Source: Bradyrhizobium erythrophlei (GTDB lineage: Bacteria > Pseudomonadota > Alphaproteobacteria > Rhizobiales > Xanthobacteraceae). From it: 64,000 nt of DNA. The stretch covers positions 2,480,001 through 2,544,000 of the forward strand of contig NZ_LT670817.1 of the NCBI RefSeq assembly GCF_900129425.1. Direction: 5' to 3'. Every line of letters begins with the position of its first letter. Within the stretch, counting starts at the first letter, position 1. Positions 1 to 8,187 of this stretch are shown here, in pieces. The notes beneath the pieces were generated by a model. That model made no database searches and was not told where the DNA came from. It was given only the letters and a program-made list of their open reading frames with translations. A program made the translations under genes and the position numbers.

Positions 1-302
1 GGGTCCTGAAAGATGATTTGCGCGTCGCGGCGGAAGGCGCGCAACTGATCGGCGTCCAATGCCAGGAGATCGCGGCCCTCGAAGCTGACGCTGCCTGAAT
101 CCGGCTCGATCAGCCGCAGCACCAGCCGGCTCACGGTGGATTTGCCGCAACCGGATTCGCCAACCAGCGCCAGCGTCTTGCCGGCATCGACACTGAAGCT
201 GACGCCATCGACCGCTTTCACGAACGCGGTCGGCCGCCCGAACACCGAGCGTTCGGCAACGAAATGTTTGACAAGGTTTTTGACCTCGAGCAGGGCGGTC
301 AT
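1..302 (-). CDS. Oligopeptide ABC transporter ATPase (OppF/DppF type), C-terminal part beyond window
   Basis: ATP-binding subunit of a peptide-type ABC importer; only the first 100 residues lie in the window. Reading minus from the ATG at 302 gives an N-terminal beta strand (LLEVKNLVKHF), a Walker A GESGCGKS at residues 48-55 and the start of the Q-loop (IIFQDP) where the window ends. The insert FGRPTAFVKAVDGV before Walker A is usual for the OppF/DppF partner. It lies 175 bp downstream of another ATPase (478-1467) in the same direction and probably completes a D/F pair. The rest of the gene and any matching permeases must lie left of the window. Confidence 0.85.
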   Translation of the reverse strand, partial: MTALLEVKNLVKHFVAERSVFGRPTAFVKAVDGVSFSVDAGKTLALVGESGCGKSTVSRLVLRLIEPDSGSVSFEGRDLLALDADQLRAFRRDAQIIFQD

Positions 303-477
303 GCGGTTCCACCCAAAAAATGCCGGCTGACGTGTCCCGGGCGCAGCGCAGCGTGCAACGATACGCTGCAGAACCGGGACCCGGCTTGTGGAGCAATGGA
401 CCCCGGCCCAGCGGTGCAGCACCGCGCCGCGCTTGTGCTACACCGCGCCCGGGGAACGATCTGCGATCGCACCGCCA

Positions 478-1467
478 TCACGACACCAGCCTTTCCAGCG
501 GCGCCTTGATGCAGCGCGACCAGTGGCCTGGGCTAACGGCCAGCATTGGCGGCGGGGCGGCGACGCAGGGCTCGCTGACGAAGGGACAGCGCGCGGCGAA
601 GCGGCAGCCGGGCGGCGGCTTCGTCATATTCGGGACCATGCCCTCGATGGTGGCCAGATGCGACGTGCGGCGATCCAGCCGCGGGATCGAGCCGAGCAGG
701 CCGACGGTGTAGGGGTGCTGCGGGGAGGCGAACAATTCATCGACGGTCGCGCGTTCGACGATCTCGCCGGCGTACATCACCGCGACCTCGTCGCAGACCT
801 CGGCGACCACGCCGAGATCGTGGGTGATGAGAATGATCGCGGCCCCGCTCGCCGCCTTCAGCTCGCGCATCAAATCGAGGATCTGCGCCTGCAGGGTGAC
901 GTCGAGCGCGGTGGTGGGCTCGTCGGCGATCAGCAGCATCGGATCGCAGGCGAGCGCGATGGCGATCATGACGCGCTGGCGCATGCCGCCCGACAGCTTG
1001 TGCGGATATTCGTCGATGCGCCGCTCCGGCGAGGGGATATGGACGCGGCGCAGCAGTTCAATCGCACGCTCGCGCGCCTCGCGCCGCGATCCGCCGCGAT
1101 GGCGCAGGATGGTTTCGATGATCTGGTCGCCGATCGTAAAACTCGGATTGAGCGACGTCATCGGCTCCTGGAAGATCATCGCCAGCCGGTTGCCACGCAG
1201 GTCGCGCAGGGTCTGGTCGGGTACTTCAAGCAGATCGAAGCCGTCGAACCGGATCGAGCCGGTGACATCGGCGGAATGTTTCGACAACAGGCCCATGATG
1301 GCGAGCGAGGTCACGCTCTTGCCGCAGCCGGATTCGCCGACCAGCCCCAGCGTCGCGCCGTTGGCCACGCTGAGGTCGACGCTATCGACCGCGTGCGTGA
1401 TGCGGCCGTCGTCGCCGTGGAAGGTGACCCGCAAATCCCTGATTTCGATCAGCGGGACGTCTGTCAT
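478..1467 (-). CDS. Oligopeptide ABC transporter ATPase (OppD/DppD type), second copy
   Basis: Cytoplasmic ATP-hydrolysing subunit of a peptide-family ABC importer, 329 aa. Walker A GESGCGKS is at residues 44-51, the Q-loop FQEPMTSLNP near 99-108, signature LSGGMRQRV at 158-166, Walker B LLIADE at 178-183, and the C-terminal Cys-containing OppD/DppD extension (GCRFAARCPF) is present. An upstream extension to 1896 is open but antisense to the neighbour. I chose the ATG at 1467 because it overlaps the stop of the DUF1028 gene as ATGA and begins right at the family's usual N-terminus. It is the second OppD-type ATPase in this operon (the other is 5100-6086), so it may serve another permease or act as an alternative motor. 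Confidence 0.9.
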   Translation of the reverse strand: MTDVPLIEIRDLRVTFHGDDGRITHAVDSVDLSVANGATLGLVGESGCGKSVTSLAIMGLLSKHSADVTGSIRFDGFDLLEVPDQTLRDLRGNRLAMIFQEPMTSLNPSFTIGDQIIETILRHRGGSRREARERAIELLRRVHIPSPERRIDEYPHKLSGGMRQRVMIAIALACDPMLLIADEPTTALDVTLQAQILDLMRELKAASGAAIILITHDLGVVAEVCDEVAVMYAGEIVERATVDELFASPQHPYTVGLLGSIPRLDRRTSHLATIEGMVPNMTKPPPGCRFAARCPFVSEPCVAAPPPMLAVSPGHWSRCIKAPLERLVS

Positions 1468-2174
1468 TTCCGACCCGCAATCGCCGCTTCGATGGTGGCA
1501 TCGATGGTTGCGCGGTCGGTGACGCCAGCCGGATTCTTTCGACTGGGCAGGAATTGGCGGAAATGCACCCAGCGTTCGCGGCTCACCTGTTCGAGGCGTT
1601 CGAGTTCGGCAAGCGGATCGGCATGGTCGTCGACGCGCAGGTCGAGATCGGACCATTCCTCCTCGCCATAGATCAAAAGCGCCGCCGATTGCTTGCCGCG
1701 CTTGTCGCCGCCCGCGGCCTCGCCGGATCGCATCGCCGCGATCAGGCGTTGCGCGAACGGCAGTCTTTCGTTGGCGATATAGGCCGCCGCGGTGTCGTCC
1801 AGCACCCGCGCGCCCGCCAGCATGTTGCCGGCAATTGAAAACCCGTTGCCTTCGACATGCCCGCACCAGTCGACGCATTCGCTGCCGGTGTGGCAAGCGA
1901 TGCGGCCACCGGCGTCCATGATGTGAAGCTGCCGGCTCTCGCGGCCGCTATCCGCCGCGATCAGGGTCTTGACGATGTCGCCGGGCGAACGTCCTTCTCG
2001 CAGCAGTTTCAGGCCGTCGATGCCGTAATAAGGGTTGGTCAGCGCCTGGGTCGCGATGCCGCCGTGACCTGCGGCGATATAGGGCACGCGGGCGCCGACC
2101 GCGAAGAATCGTGTCGCAACGGCGATACCGAACTGGCCGGTTGAGGGGTCTCGCGCGATGATCGACCAGGTCAT
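1464..2174 (-). CDS. DUF1028 domain protein (putative Ntn-hydrolase-like)
   Basis: 236-residue DUF1028 family protein. The N-terminus MTWSIIARDPSTGQFGIAVA and the segment GGIATQALTNPYYG match the family, which is often found beside or fused to gamma-glutamyltransferase or peptidoglycan-binding domains and is predicted to be an Ntn-type amidohydrolase. No signal peptide is seen, so it is probably cytoplasmic. It starts 27 bp after the gamma-glutamyltransferase stop and overlaps the next ATPase as ATGA, so the three are translationally linked. The inferred role is processing of gamma-glutamyl or peptide substrates brought in by the transporter. The biochemical activity of the family is not established. 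Confidence 0.85.
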   Translation of the reverse strand: MTWSIIARDPSTGQFGIAVATRFFAVGARVPYIAAGHGGIATQALTNPYYGIDGLKLLREGRSPGDIVKTLIAADSGRESRQLHIMDAGGRIACHTGSECVDWCGHVEGNGFSIAGNMLAGARVLDDTAAAYIANERLPFAQRLIAAMRSGEAAGGDKRGKQSAALLIYGEEEWSDLDLRVDDHADPLAELERLEQVSRERWVHFRQFLPSRKNPAGVTDRATIDATIEAAIAGRK

Positions 2175-2201
2175 CTCTGCTCTTTCAAGCCATCTCAGCC
2201 T

Positions 2202-4004
2202 TTAGCGTCCGGCCGCGTAGCCCTGCATGCCCCGGGGATTGGCGGCGGCGCGGCGCCGGCGGCCGACCTTCGAGGCGGCGGTGAGGCGTCCCTCCGACCA
2301 GTCGGGGCCGGTCTCCACGATGTGACCGCGCTTCGTCAGGGTATCGACGGTCGCCTTCGGCACCCGGTTCTCGACCACCAGCACGCCGGGCCGCGCGGTG
2401 CGCGGCCAGAACGAGATCGGGAAATGCTCCGAATGCCACGCCGGCGCGTCGATCGCTTCCTGCAGATTCATCTTGGCATGCACGTGGCGCAGGAAGAATT
2501 GCGTGGTCCATTGATCCTGCTGGTCGCCGCCGGGCGAGCCCCATGCCAGATACGGCTCGCCGTCGCGCAGCGCCATGGTCGGACTGAGCGTGGTGCGCGG
2601 ACGCTTGCCCGGCGCCAGCGCCGCGGGGTGATTTTCCTCGAGCCAGAACATCTGCGCGCGGCTGCCGAGGCAGAAGCCGAGTTCCGGAATCACCGGGGAA
2701 GATTGCAGCCAGCCGCCGGACGGCGTCGCCGAGATCATGTTGCCGGCCTGGTCGATGATATCGAAATGCACGGTGTCGCCGCGCACCTCGCCAAAGCGGC
2801 CGACGGTGGGCTCGCCCGCGCCCATGGCGCCGACCGCCTCGCGATTGCCCTCCTGGCGGCGCAGTTTGACGACCGATCCAAAACCTTCGACCGAGCCGGG
2901 AACGAAATCGAGCGAGGCCTTTTCCGAGATCAGCTTGCGGCGCTCGTCATTGTAGGCATCCGACAACAGCGTCGCGATCGGGATTTCGGAGAACTTCGGA
3001 TCGCCGTAGAATTTCTCGCGATCGGCGAAGGCGAGCTTGGCGCATTCGATCTGCAGATGAATGAACTCCGGCCCCGCGGGATCGAGCCCGTCGAGTTCGA
3101 AGCCTTTCAACAGCGCGAGCTGCTGCAGCATCACCGGCCCCTGGCTCCAGACGCCGGGCTTGCAGACGGTATAGCGGCCATAGTCGTAGGTCAGCGGCGC
3201 CTCGACGCTCGGCTGCCAGCGCGCCATGTCGTCGGCGCGCAGCACGCCCTTATGCGGCGAGCCGCTGACGTCCATGATTTCCTGCGTGCTGCAGAATGTG
3301 TCGATCGCCTCGGCGACGAAACCTTTCGACCAGGCTTTGCGCGCGCGCTCGATCTGCGCGACGCGGTCGGTGCCGGCGCTTTCGGCTTCGTTCAGGATGC
3401 GGCTATAGGTTTCCGCAAGCGTCTTGTTGGTGAAGAGCGTGCCGGGTTTCGGCACCTCATTGTTGGGAAGATAGACCGCCGCCGAAGTCGGCCAGTACTT
3501 CCGGAACAATTGCTCGACGGTGGCGATGGTCGCGGAGGCGCGCTCGACCAGCGGGTAACCGTCCCGGGCATAGGCGATGGCCGGCTCGAGCACGTCGCGC
3601 AGCCGCAGCGTGCCGTAATCGCGCAGCAGCAGCATCCAGGATTCGAAGGTGCCGGGGACGCAGGCCGCCAGCAGCCCGGTGCCGGGCACCATTTCCAGGC
3701 CCTCGCCGCGGTAATGCGCGATGGTGGCCCCCGCCGGAGCCGGGCCCTGGCCGCAAATCACCTCGGTCCGGCCACGCTTCATATCGTGGACGATGATCGG
3801 CACGTCGCCGCCGGGACCGTTCAGATGCGGCTCGACCACCTGCAGCGTAAACGCCGTGGCGACGCCGGCGTCGAAGGCATTGCCGCCCTTCTCCAGGGTG
3901 GCCATCCCGACCGCTGACGCGATCCAGTGGGTGGACGTTACGACACCGAAAGTACCCTCGATTTCAGGCCGGGTGGTGAACGGATCGGGATTGATTTTGC
4001 TCAT
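2202..4004 (-). CDS. Gamma-glutamyltransferase family protein
   Basis: Ntn-hydrolase that cleaves gamma-glutamyl bonds (glutathione and related compounds) or hydrolyses similar substrates; 600 aa with the chosen start. The large-subunit part carries NAFDAGVATAFTLQVVEPH and GPGGDVP. The autoprocessing site is RGDTVHFDIID, with Thr411 the likely nucleophile. It is followed by the small-subunit motifs TPSGGW and SPTMALRDG, and by WGSPGGDQQDQW. An ATG 46 codons upstream is open, but that extension is proline-rich and unlike the family, so the ATG at 4004 (MSKINPDPF) is preferred. No signal peptide is visible at this start, unlike the periplasmic E. coli enzyme, which suggests cytoplasmic action after import. 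It lies 97 bp downstream of the ATPase gene in the operon. Confidence 0.9.
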   Translation of the reverse strand: MSKINPDPFTTRPEIEGTFGVVTSTHWIASAVGMATLEKGGNAFDAGVATAFTLQVVEPHLNGPGGDVPIIVHDMKRGRTEVICGQGPAPAGATIAHYRGEGLEMVPGTGLLAACVPGTFESWMLLLRDYGTLRLRDVLEPAIAYARDGYPLVERASATIATVEQLFRKYWPTSAAVYLPNNEVPKPGTLFTNKTLAETYSRILNEAESAGTDRVAQIERARKAWSKGFVAEAIDTFCSTQEIMDVSGSPHKGVLRADDMARWQPSVEAPLTYDYGRYTVCKPGVWSQGPVMLQQLALLKGFELDGLDPAGPEFIHLQIECAKLAFADREKFYGDPKFSEIPIATLLSDAYNDERRKLISEKASLDFVPGSVEGFGSVVKLRRQEGNREAVGAMGAGEPTVGRFGEVRGDTVHFDIIDQAGNMISATPSGGWLQSSPVIPELGFCLGSRAQMFWLEENHPAALAPGKRPRTTLSPTMALRDGEPYLAWGSPGGDQQDQWTTQFFLRHVHAKMNLQEAIDAPAWHSEHFPISFWPRTARPGVLVVENRVPKATVDTLTKRGHIVETGPDWSEGRLTAASKVGRRRRAAANPRGMQGYAAGR

Positions 4005-4101
4005 TGGAATCCATGGTTGCGCTGCGTGGCGGGCGCACTTGACCACAGCCGGGGCGGCCTGCCAACCGGCACCAGGCGCGGGCTTGCTCCCATCCCTGTG
4101 G

Positions 4102-5103
4102 TCATGCGGGGGCCGTGGCGTCGGCAGGATGATTAAGGGCATGGCAGGCGACGCCGTCGATCAGCGGGGGGGCTTGTTGGCGGCACAGATCGAACGCCAG
4201 CGGGCAGCGCGGGTTGAAGGCGCAGCCGGGCGGCGGATCGATCGGATTTGGGATTTCGCCCTTGACCGGAATCCGCTGGCGGCCGGACATCGCCAGATCG
4301 GGCACCGCCCCCAGCAGCATCTTGGTGTAGGGCATGCGCGGATGGCTGAACAGTTCGCGCCCTTCCGCGATCTCGACGATGCGGCCGAGATACATCACGC
4401 CGATCCGGCTCGCCATGTGCCGGACCACGGCGAGGTTGTGGCTGATGAAGAGGTAGGTGAGGCCGAACTTGTCCTGCAGGTCTCGCATCAGATTGAGAAT
4501 CTGCGCCTGCACGGAGACATCGAGCGCCGAGGTCGGCTCGTCGCAGACGATGAACTCGGCTTCGGACGCCAGCGCCCGGGCGATCGCGATTCGTTGCCGC
4601 TGCCCGCCGGAAAATTCGTGCGGATATTTCCAGCCATCGTCGGCATGCAGGCCGACCAGAGCCAGCAGCTCGCCGACGCGCGCCTGGATATTGCGCTCCC
4701 CCTCGATCAGGTCGAAGGCGCGGATCGGTTCGGCGACGATCGCGTCGACCCGGAGCCGCGGGTTGAGGCTGGCATAGGGGTCCTGGAAGATCATCTGGAT
4801 GCGGCGGCGCAGCCGCTGGCGCGCCTGCAATTGTCCGGCGGCACTCATCGAGACGCCGTCGATGATGACTTCGCCCGAGGTCGGCGGCAGCAGTCCGACC
4901 ACCATCCGGGCGACGGTGGTCTTGCCGGAACCGGATTCGCCGACCAGCGCAAAGGTCTCTCCCTTGGCGATGTCGAAGGTCACGCCGTCGACGGCCTTGA
5001 GGAATTCGAGGTGGCCGCCTTCGAGCATCCGGTTCAGCCACGGCTTGGAGACGTCGAATACGCGGCGCAGGTTTTTGACGTCGACAAAGGCTGGGGATGT
5101 CAT
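4102..5103 (-). CDS. Oligopeptide ABC transporter ATPase (OppF/DppF type)
   Basis: 333-residue cytoplasmic ATPase of the peptide ABC family. Walker A GESGSGKT is at 55-62, the Q-loop reads MIFQDPYASLNPRLRV, the signature is FSGGQRQRI and Walker B is FIVCDEPTSALD. The C-terminal oligopeptide/dipeptide transporter extension (CAFNPRCPLA) is present. A longer reading to 5232 is antisense to the upstream gene; the ATG at 5103 overlaps the stop of the OppD-type gene as ATGA. It pairs with 5100-6086 to form the heterodimeric motor for the permeases at 6118-8086. Confidence 0.92.
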   Translation of the reverse strand: MTSPAFVDVKNLRRVFDVSKPWLNRMLEGGHLEFLKAVDGVTFDIAKGETFALVGESGSGKTTVARMVVGLLPPTSGEVIIDGVSMSAAGQLQARQRLRRRIQMIFQDPYASLNPRLRVDAIVAEPIRAFDLIEGERNIQARVGELLALVGLHADDGWKYPHEFSGGQRQRIAIARALASEAEFIVCDEPTSALDVSVQAQILNLMRDLQDKFGLTYLFISHNLAVVRHMASRIGVMYLGRIVEIAEGRELFSHPRMPYTKMLLGAVPDLAMSGRQRIPVKGEIPNPIDPPPGCAFNPRCPLAFDLCRQQAPPLIDGVACHALNHPADATAPA

Positions 5104-6086
5104 GCCGCGGTTCCCTTTGCGGCGGCATCGTAGAGATGGCAGGCGACGGCCTGGGTGCCACGCCTGATCGGCTCCGGCCGTTCGACCCGGCAACGGTCGA
5201 ACGCGAAGGCGCAGCGCGGGTTGAACGAGCAACCGGGCGGAATCGCGGAAAGCCGCGGCATCGAGCCGGGAATCTGGACCAGGCGTTTGGCGTCGCCGGC
5301 GAGCGTCGGGATCGCACCCATCAACCCCCTGGCATAGGGATGCAGCGGGTTCTGCACGACATCCTGAACCGGCCCGATCTCGGCGATACGGCCGGCATAC
5401 ATCACCGCGACGCGATCCGAGGTTTCGGCGATCACGCCCATGTCGTGGGTCACCAGCATGACGGCGGTGCCATGATCGCGCCCGAGCCGTTTGATCAATG
5501 AGATGATCTGGGCCTGCACGGAAACATCGAGCGCGGTGGTGGGCTCGTCGGCGATGATCAGTTCAGGTTCGGCGCAGATCGCCAGCGCGATCACGACGCG
5601 CTGGCGCATGCCGCCGGAAAATTCGTGCGGATAGGCATCGATGCGTTTGTCCGGAGCGGGAATGCCGACCTCGGCCAACAGGTCGATGGCGCGCTTGCGC
5701 GCGGCGGCTTCAGAGAGATTGGCGTGGGTTCTGATGGTTTCGACCAGTTGGTCGCCGATCCGGTACAGCGGGTTGAGGCTGGTGAGCGGGTCCTGAAAGA
5801 TCATCCCGATCCGCTTTCCCCGGATCCGCCGCAGTTCCTCCTGCGGCAGATCGTCGATCCGCATGCCCGACAGATAGATCTCGCCGCCGGCAATGCGGCC
5901 GGGCGGATCGATCAGGCCGATCACCGCAAGACCGGTCACGGACTTTCCGGCGCCGGATTCGCCGACCACGCCCAGCACTTCCCCCTTGGCGATATCGAAG
6001 GAAATTCCGTCGATGGCACGGAGAACGCTGCGGCGGGTGACGAATTCCACCTGAAGATTGCGCACGGAGAGAACGGGTTCGGTCAT
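5100..6086 (-). CDS. Oligopeptide ABC transporter ATPase (OppD/DppD type)
   Basis: 328-residue ATPase subunit. Walker A GESGAGKS is at 42-49, the Q-loop reads MIFQDPLTSLNPLYRIG, the signature is FSGGMRQRV and Walker B is LIIADEPTTALD. The C-terminal motif CSFNPRCAFA is the oligopeptide-type extension. It starts 31 bp after the second permease and is coupled by ATGA to the OppF-type partner. With the binding protein and two permeases upstream it makes a complete five-part importer. Confidence 0.93.
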   Translation of the reverse strand: MTEPVLSVRNLQVEFVTRRSVLRAIDGISFDIAKGEVLGVVGESGAGKSVTGLAVIGLIDPPGRIAGGEIYLSGMRIDDLPQEELRRIRGKRIGMIFQDPLTSLNPLYRIGDQLVETIRTHANLSEAAARKRAIDLLAEVGIPAPDKRIDAYPHEFSGGMRQRVVIALAICAEPELIIADEPTTALDVSVQAQIISLIKRLGRDHGTAVMLVTHDMGVIAETSDRVAVMYAGRIAEIGPVQDVVQNPLHPYARGLMGAIPTLAGDAKRLVQIPGSMPRLSAIPPGCSFNPRCAFAFDRCRVERPEPIRRGTQAVACHLYDAAAKGTAA

Positions 6087-6117
6087 GCGATCAGATATCT
6101 GATGATGGCGGGGCTTC

Positions 6118-7092
6118 TCATCGGAGTTTCGGATTGAGCGCGTCGCGCAGCCAGTCCCCGAGCAGGTTGATGGAGAGGATCAGCACCGCCAGCGCAAAGC
6201 CCGGGAAGGCAACGATCCACCACTCGCCGGAAAACAGATAATTGTTGCCGATCCGGATCAGGGTGCCGAGCGATGGCATGGTGTCGGGCATGCCGGAGCC
6301 GAGAAACGACAGCGTCGCCTCGGTGATGACAGCAAGCGCGAGATTGATGGTCGCGATCACCAGGATCGGCCCCATCGCGTTGGGCAGCACATGCCGCCAC
6401 ATGATCACCGGCGCGGGCAGACCGATCAGCTGCGCCGCCGCCACGTAATCCCTGTTCTTCTCCACCATGACCGAACCCCGCACGGTTCGGGCGTATTGCA
6501 CCCAGAAACTCAGTCCGATCGCAACCACCAGCACCGCCAGCGTACTCATGGCATCGAGCCGATTGCCGAACACCGACTTGGCGACGCCGTTGATCAACAG
6601 CGCGATCAGGATGGCGGGAAAGCTCAACTGCACATCGGCAATGCGCATGATCAGGCTGTCGACGGCGCCCCCGACATAGCCGGCGACCAGTCCGAGCACG
6701 ATGCCCAGCGTGCCCGAGAACACCACGCCGAGAACGCCGACGGTCAGCGAGATGCGCAGGCCGTAGAGGATCGCTGAAAACACGTCGCGGCCCTGTTCGT
6801 CGGTGCCGAGCAGGAACGGGCTCTGGCCGTCGGCGATCCACAGCGGTGGAATCCGCGAATTCATCAGTTGAAGCTGCGCCGGGTCGAACGGGTTCTGTAC
6901 CGCCAGAAGCGGCGCGAAGATCGCGAGCAGGAAAAACAGCAGGGTGACGGCGACCGCCACCATGGTGAGGCGGGAGCGGCGAAACGAATACAACACGTCG
7001 CTATCGAGCGCGCGTGCGAACCAGTTCGCCGGCCGAAAACGCGCGCGCGGCGCGCTCGGTTCGGCTTTGTGTGGGACCACGGCGTCGGACAT
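6118..7092 (-). CDS. Peptide ABC transporter permease (DppC type)
   Basis: 324-residue inner-membrane permease. A cytoplasmic N-terminus leads into a first membrane helix (LTMVAVAVTLLFFLLAIFAP). The DppC/OppC N-terminal domain then leads to the conserved LGTDEQGRDVFSAILYG and five further hydrophobic segments. The EAA-type loop for ATPase contact reads AAAQLIGLPAPVIMWRHVLP. It starts 13 bp after the DppB-type gene. The substrate cannot be fixed from sequence; the linked gamma-glutamyltransferase suggests glutathione-like or gamma-glutamyl peptides. Confidence 0.93.
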   Translation of the reverse strand: MSDAVVPHKAEPSAPRARFRPANWFARALDSDVLYSFRRSRLTMVAVAVTLLFFLLAIFAPLLAVQNPFDPAQLQLMNSRIPPLWIADGQSPFLLGTDEQGRDVFSAILYGLRISLTVGVLGVVFSGTLGIVLGLVAGYVGGAVDSLIMRIADVQLSFPAILIALLINGVAKSVFGNRLDAMSTLAVLVVAIGLSFWVQYARTVRGSVMVEKNRDYVAAAQLIGLPAPVIMWRHVLPNAMGPILVIATINLALAVITEATLSFLGSGMPDTMPSLGTLIRIGNNYLFSGEWWIVAFPGFALAVLILSINLLGDWLRDALNPKLR

Positions 7093-7105
7093 GCGGGATA
7101 TCGCC

Positions 7106-8086
7106 TCAGGCCGGACGGCGGATGGTGGAGCGCAGGCGCGGGTCCACGACGGTGTAGAGAATATCGACCACCAGGTTGATGGTGACGAAGATCAGGGACA
7201 CCATCAGCAGGTAGGCCGCCATGATCGGAATATCGACGTTTTGCACGGCTTGCACGAACAGCAGTCCCATCCCCGGCCATTGGAACACGGTCTCGGTAAT
7301 GATCGCGAATGCAATAACCGAGCCAAATTGTAGCCCGGCGACGGTGATGACCGGAACCAGGGTGTTCTTGAGCGCGTGACCGAAGTGGATGGCGCGCGTG
7401 GTCAATCCGCGCGCCCGCGCGAAGCGGATATAGTCCGTGCGCAGAACCTCCAGCATCTCGGCCCGCACCAGCCGCATGATCAGCGTCATCTGGAACAGGC
7501 CGAGCGTGATCGAGGGCATGATCAGCGCTTTAAGGCCGGAAACCGTGAGCAGCCCGGTGGTCCACCAGCCGATCCGCACCACGTCGCCGCGGCCGAACGA
7601 CGGCAGCCAGCCCAGCGTCACCGCGAACAGATAGATCAGCAGAATGCCGATCAGGAAGGTCGGCAGCGAGATTCCGATCAGCGATACCGCCTGGAAGATT
7701 TTCGCCAACAGCGTGTCGCGCTTCAGCGCCGAATAGACCCCCATCAGGATCCCGAACACCATCGCGAGGATGGTGGCGCAGGTGGCCAGTTCCAGCGTCG
7801 CCGGCATCCGCTCCTTGAGCAGGCTCGCGACCGGCTGGCGGAACTGGTACGAGACCCCGAGCTTGAACTGCATCGCGTTGCCGAAATAGCGGGCGAACTG
7901 CACCGGAACGGGATCGTCGAGGCCGAGAGATTTTCGGATCTCGGCGCGCTCGGCGGCCGAAGTGTCCAGCGAGACGATCTGGTTGACCGGATCGCCCGCG
8001 AAGCGGAACATCGAAAACGAGATGATCCCGACCGCGATCATGACGCCGATGGCCTGGATGGCCCGGCGAAGAGTGAAAGCGAGCAT
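7106..8086 (-). CDS. Peptide ABC transporter permease (DppB type)
   Basis: 326-residue inner-membrane permease. The N-terminus MLAFTLRRAIQAIGVMIAVG is typical of DppB, with LGLDDPVPVQFARYFGNA in the periplasmic part. The EAA-type loop is FARARGLTTRAIHFGHALKN, and the C-terminus (NLVVDILYTVVDPRLR) is the DppB hallmark. The ATG at 8086 has a purine-rich stretch AAAGGATC just upstream on the minus strand. It is separated from the binding-protein gene by a 101 bp gap containing a strong hairpin. Confidence 0.93.
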   Translation of the reverse strand: MLAFTLRRAIQAIGVMIAVGIISFSMFRFAGDPVNQIVSLDTSAAERAEIRKSLGLDDPVPVQFARYFGNAMQFKLGVSYQFRQPVASLLKERMPATLELATCATILAMVFGILMGVYSALKRDTLLAKIFQAVSLIGISLPTFLIGILLIYLFAVTLGWLPSFGRGDVVRIGWWTTGLLTVSGLKALIMPSITLGLFQMTLIMRLVRAEMLEVLRTDYIRFARARGLTTRAIHFGHALKNTLVPVITVAGLQFGSVIAFAIITETVFQWPGMGLLFVQAVQNVDIPIMAAYLLMVSLIFVTINLVVDILYTVVDPRLRSTIRRPA

Positions 8087-8142
8087 GTGATCCTTTCACT
8101 TCTTTTCAAGATGTGGCGCGCGTGGTCGCGAACCCTAAACCA

Positions 8143-8175
8143 AAGGTCCCGGGAGCGTGAAGCCACCGGGACCTT
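8143..8175 (-). promoter_or_regulatory. Intercistronic hairpin between binding-protein and permease genes
   Basis: A perfect 10-bp inverted repeat (AAGGTCCCGG / CCGGGACCTT) with a 13-nt loop lies in the 101 bp between the binding-protein stop (8188) and the DppB-type start (8086). No long U-run follows, so partial termination or 3'-end protection is more likely than a full terminator. Such hairpins commonly let the binding protein be made in excess over the membrane subunits (general knowledge, applied here by inference). Confidence 0.6.
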
Positions 8176-8187
8176 GTGTTTCGAAGT

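Noticed and set aside
388..1671. Long plus-strand frame opposite the ATPase gene
   Set aside because: Mirror of the well-supported minus-strand ATPase; no domain features.
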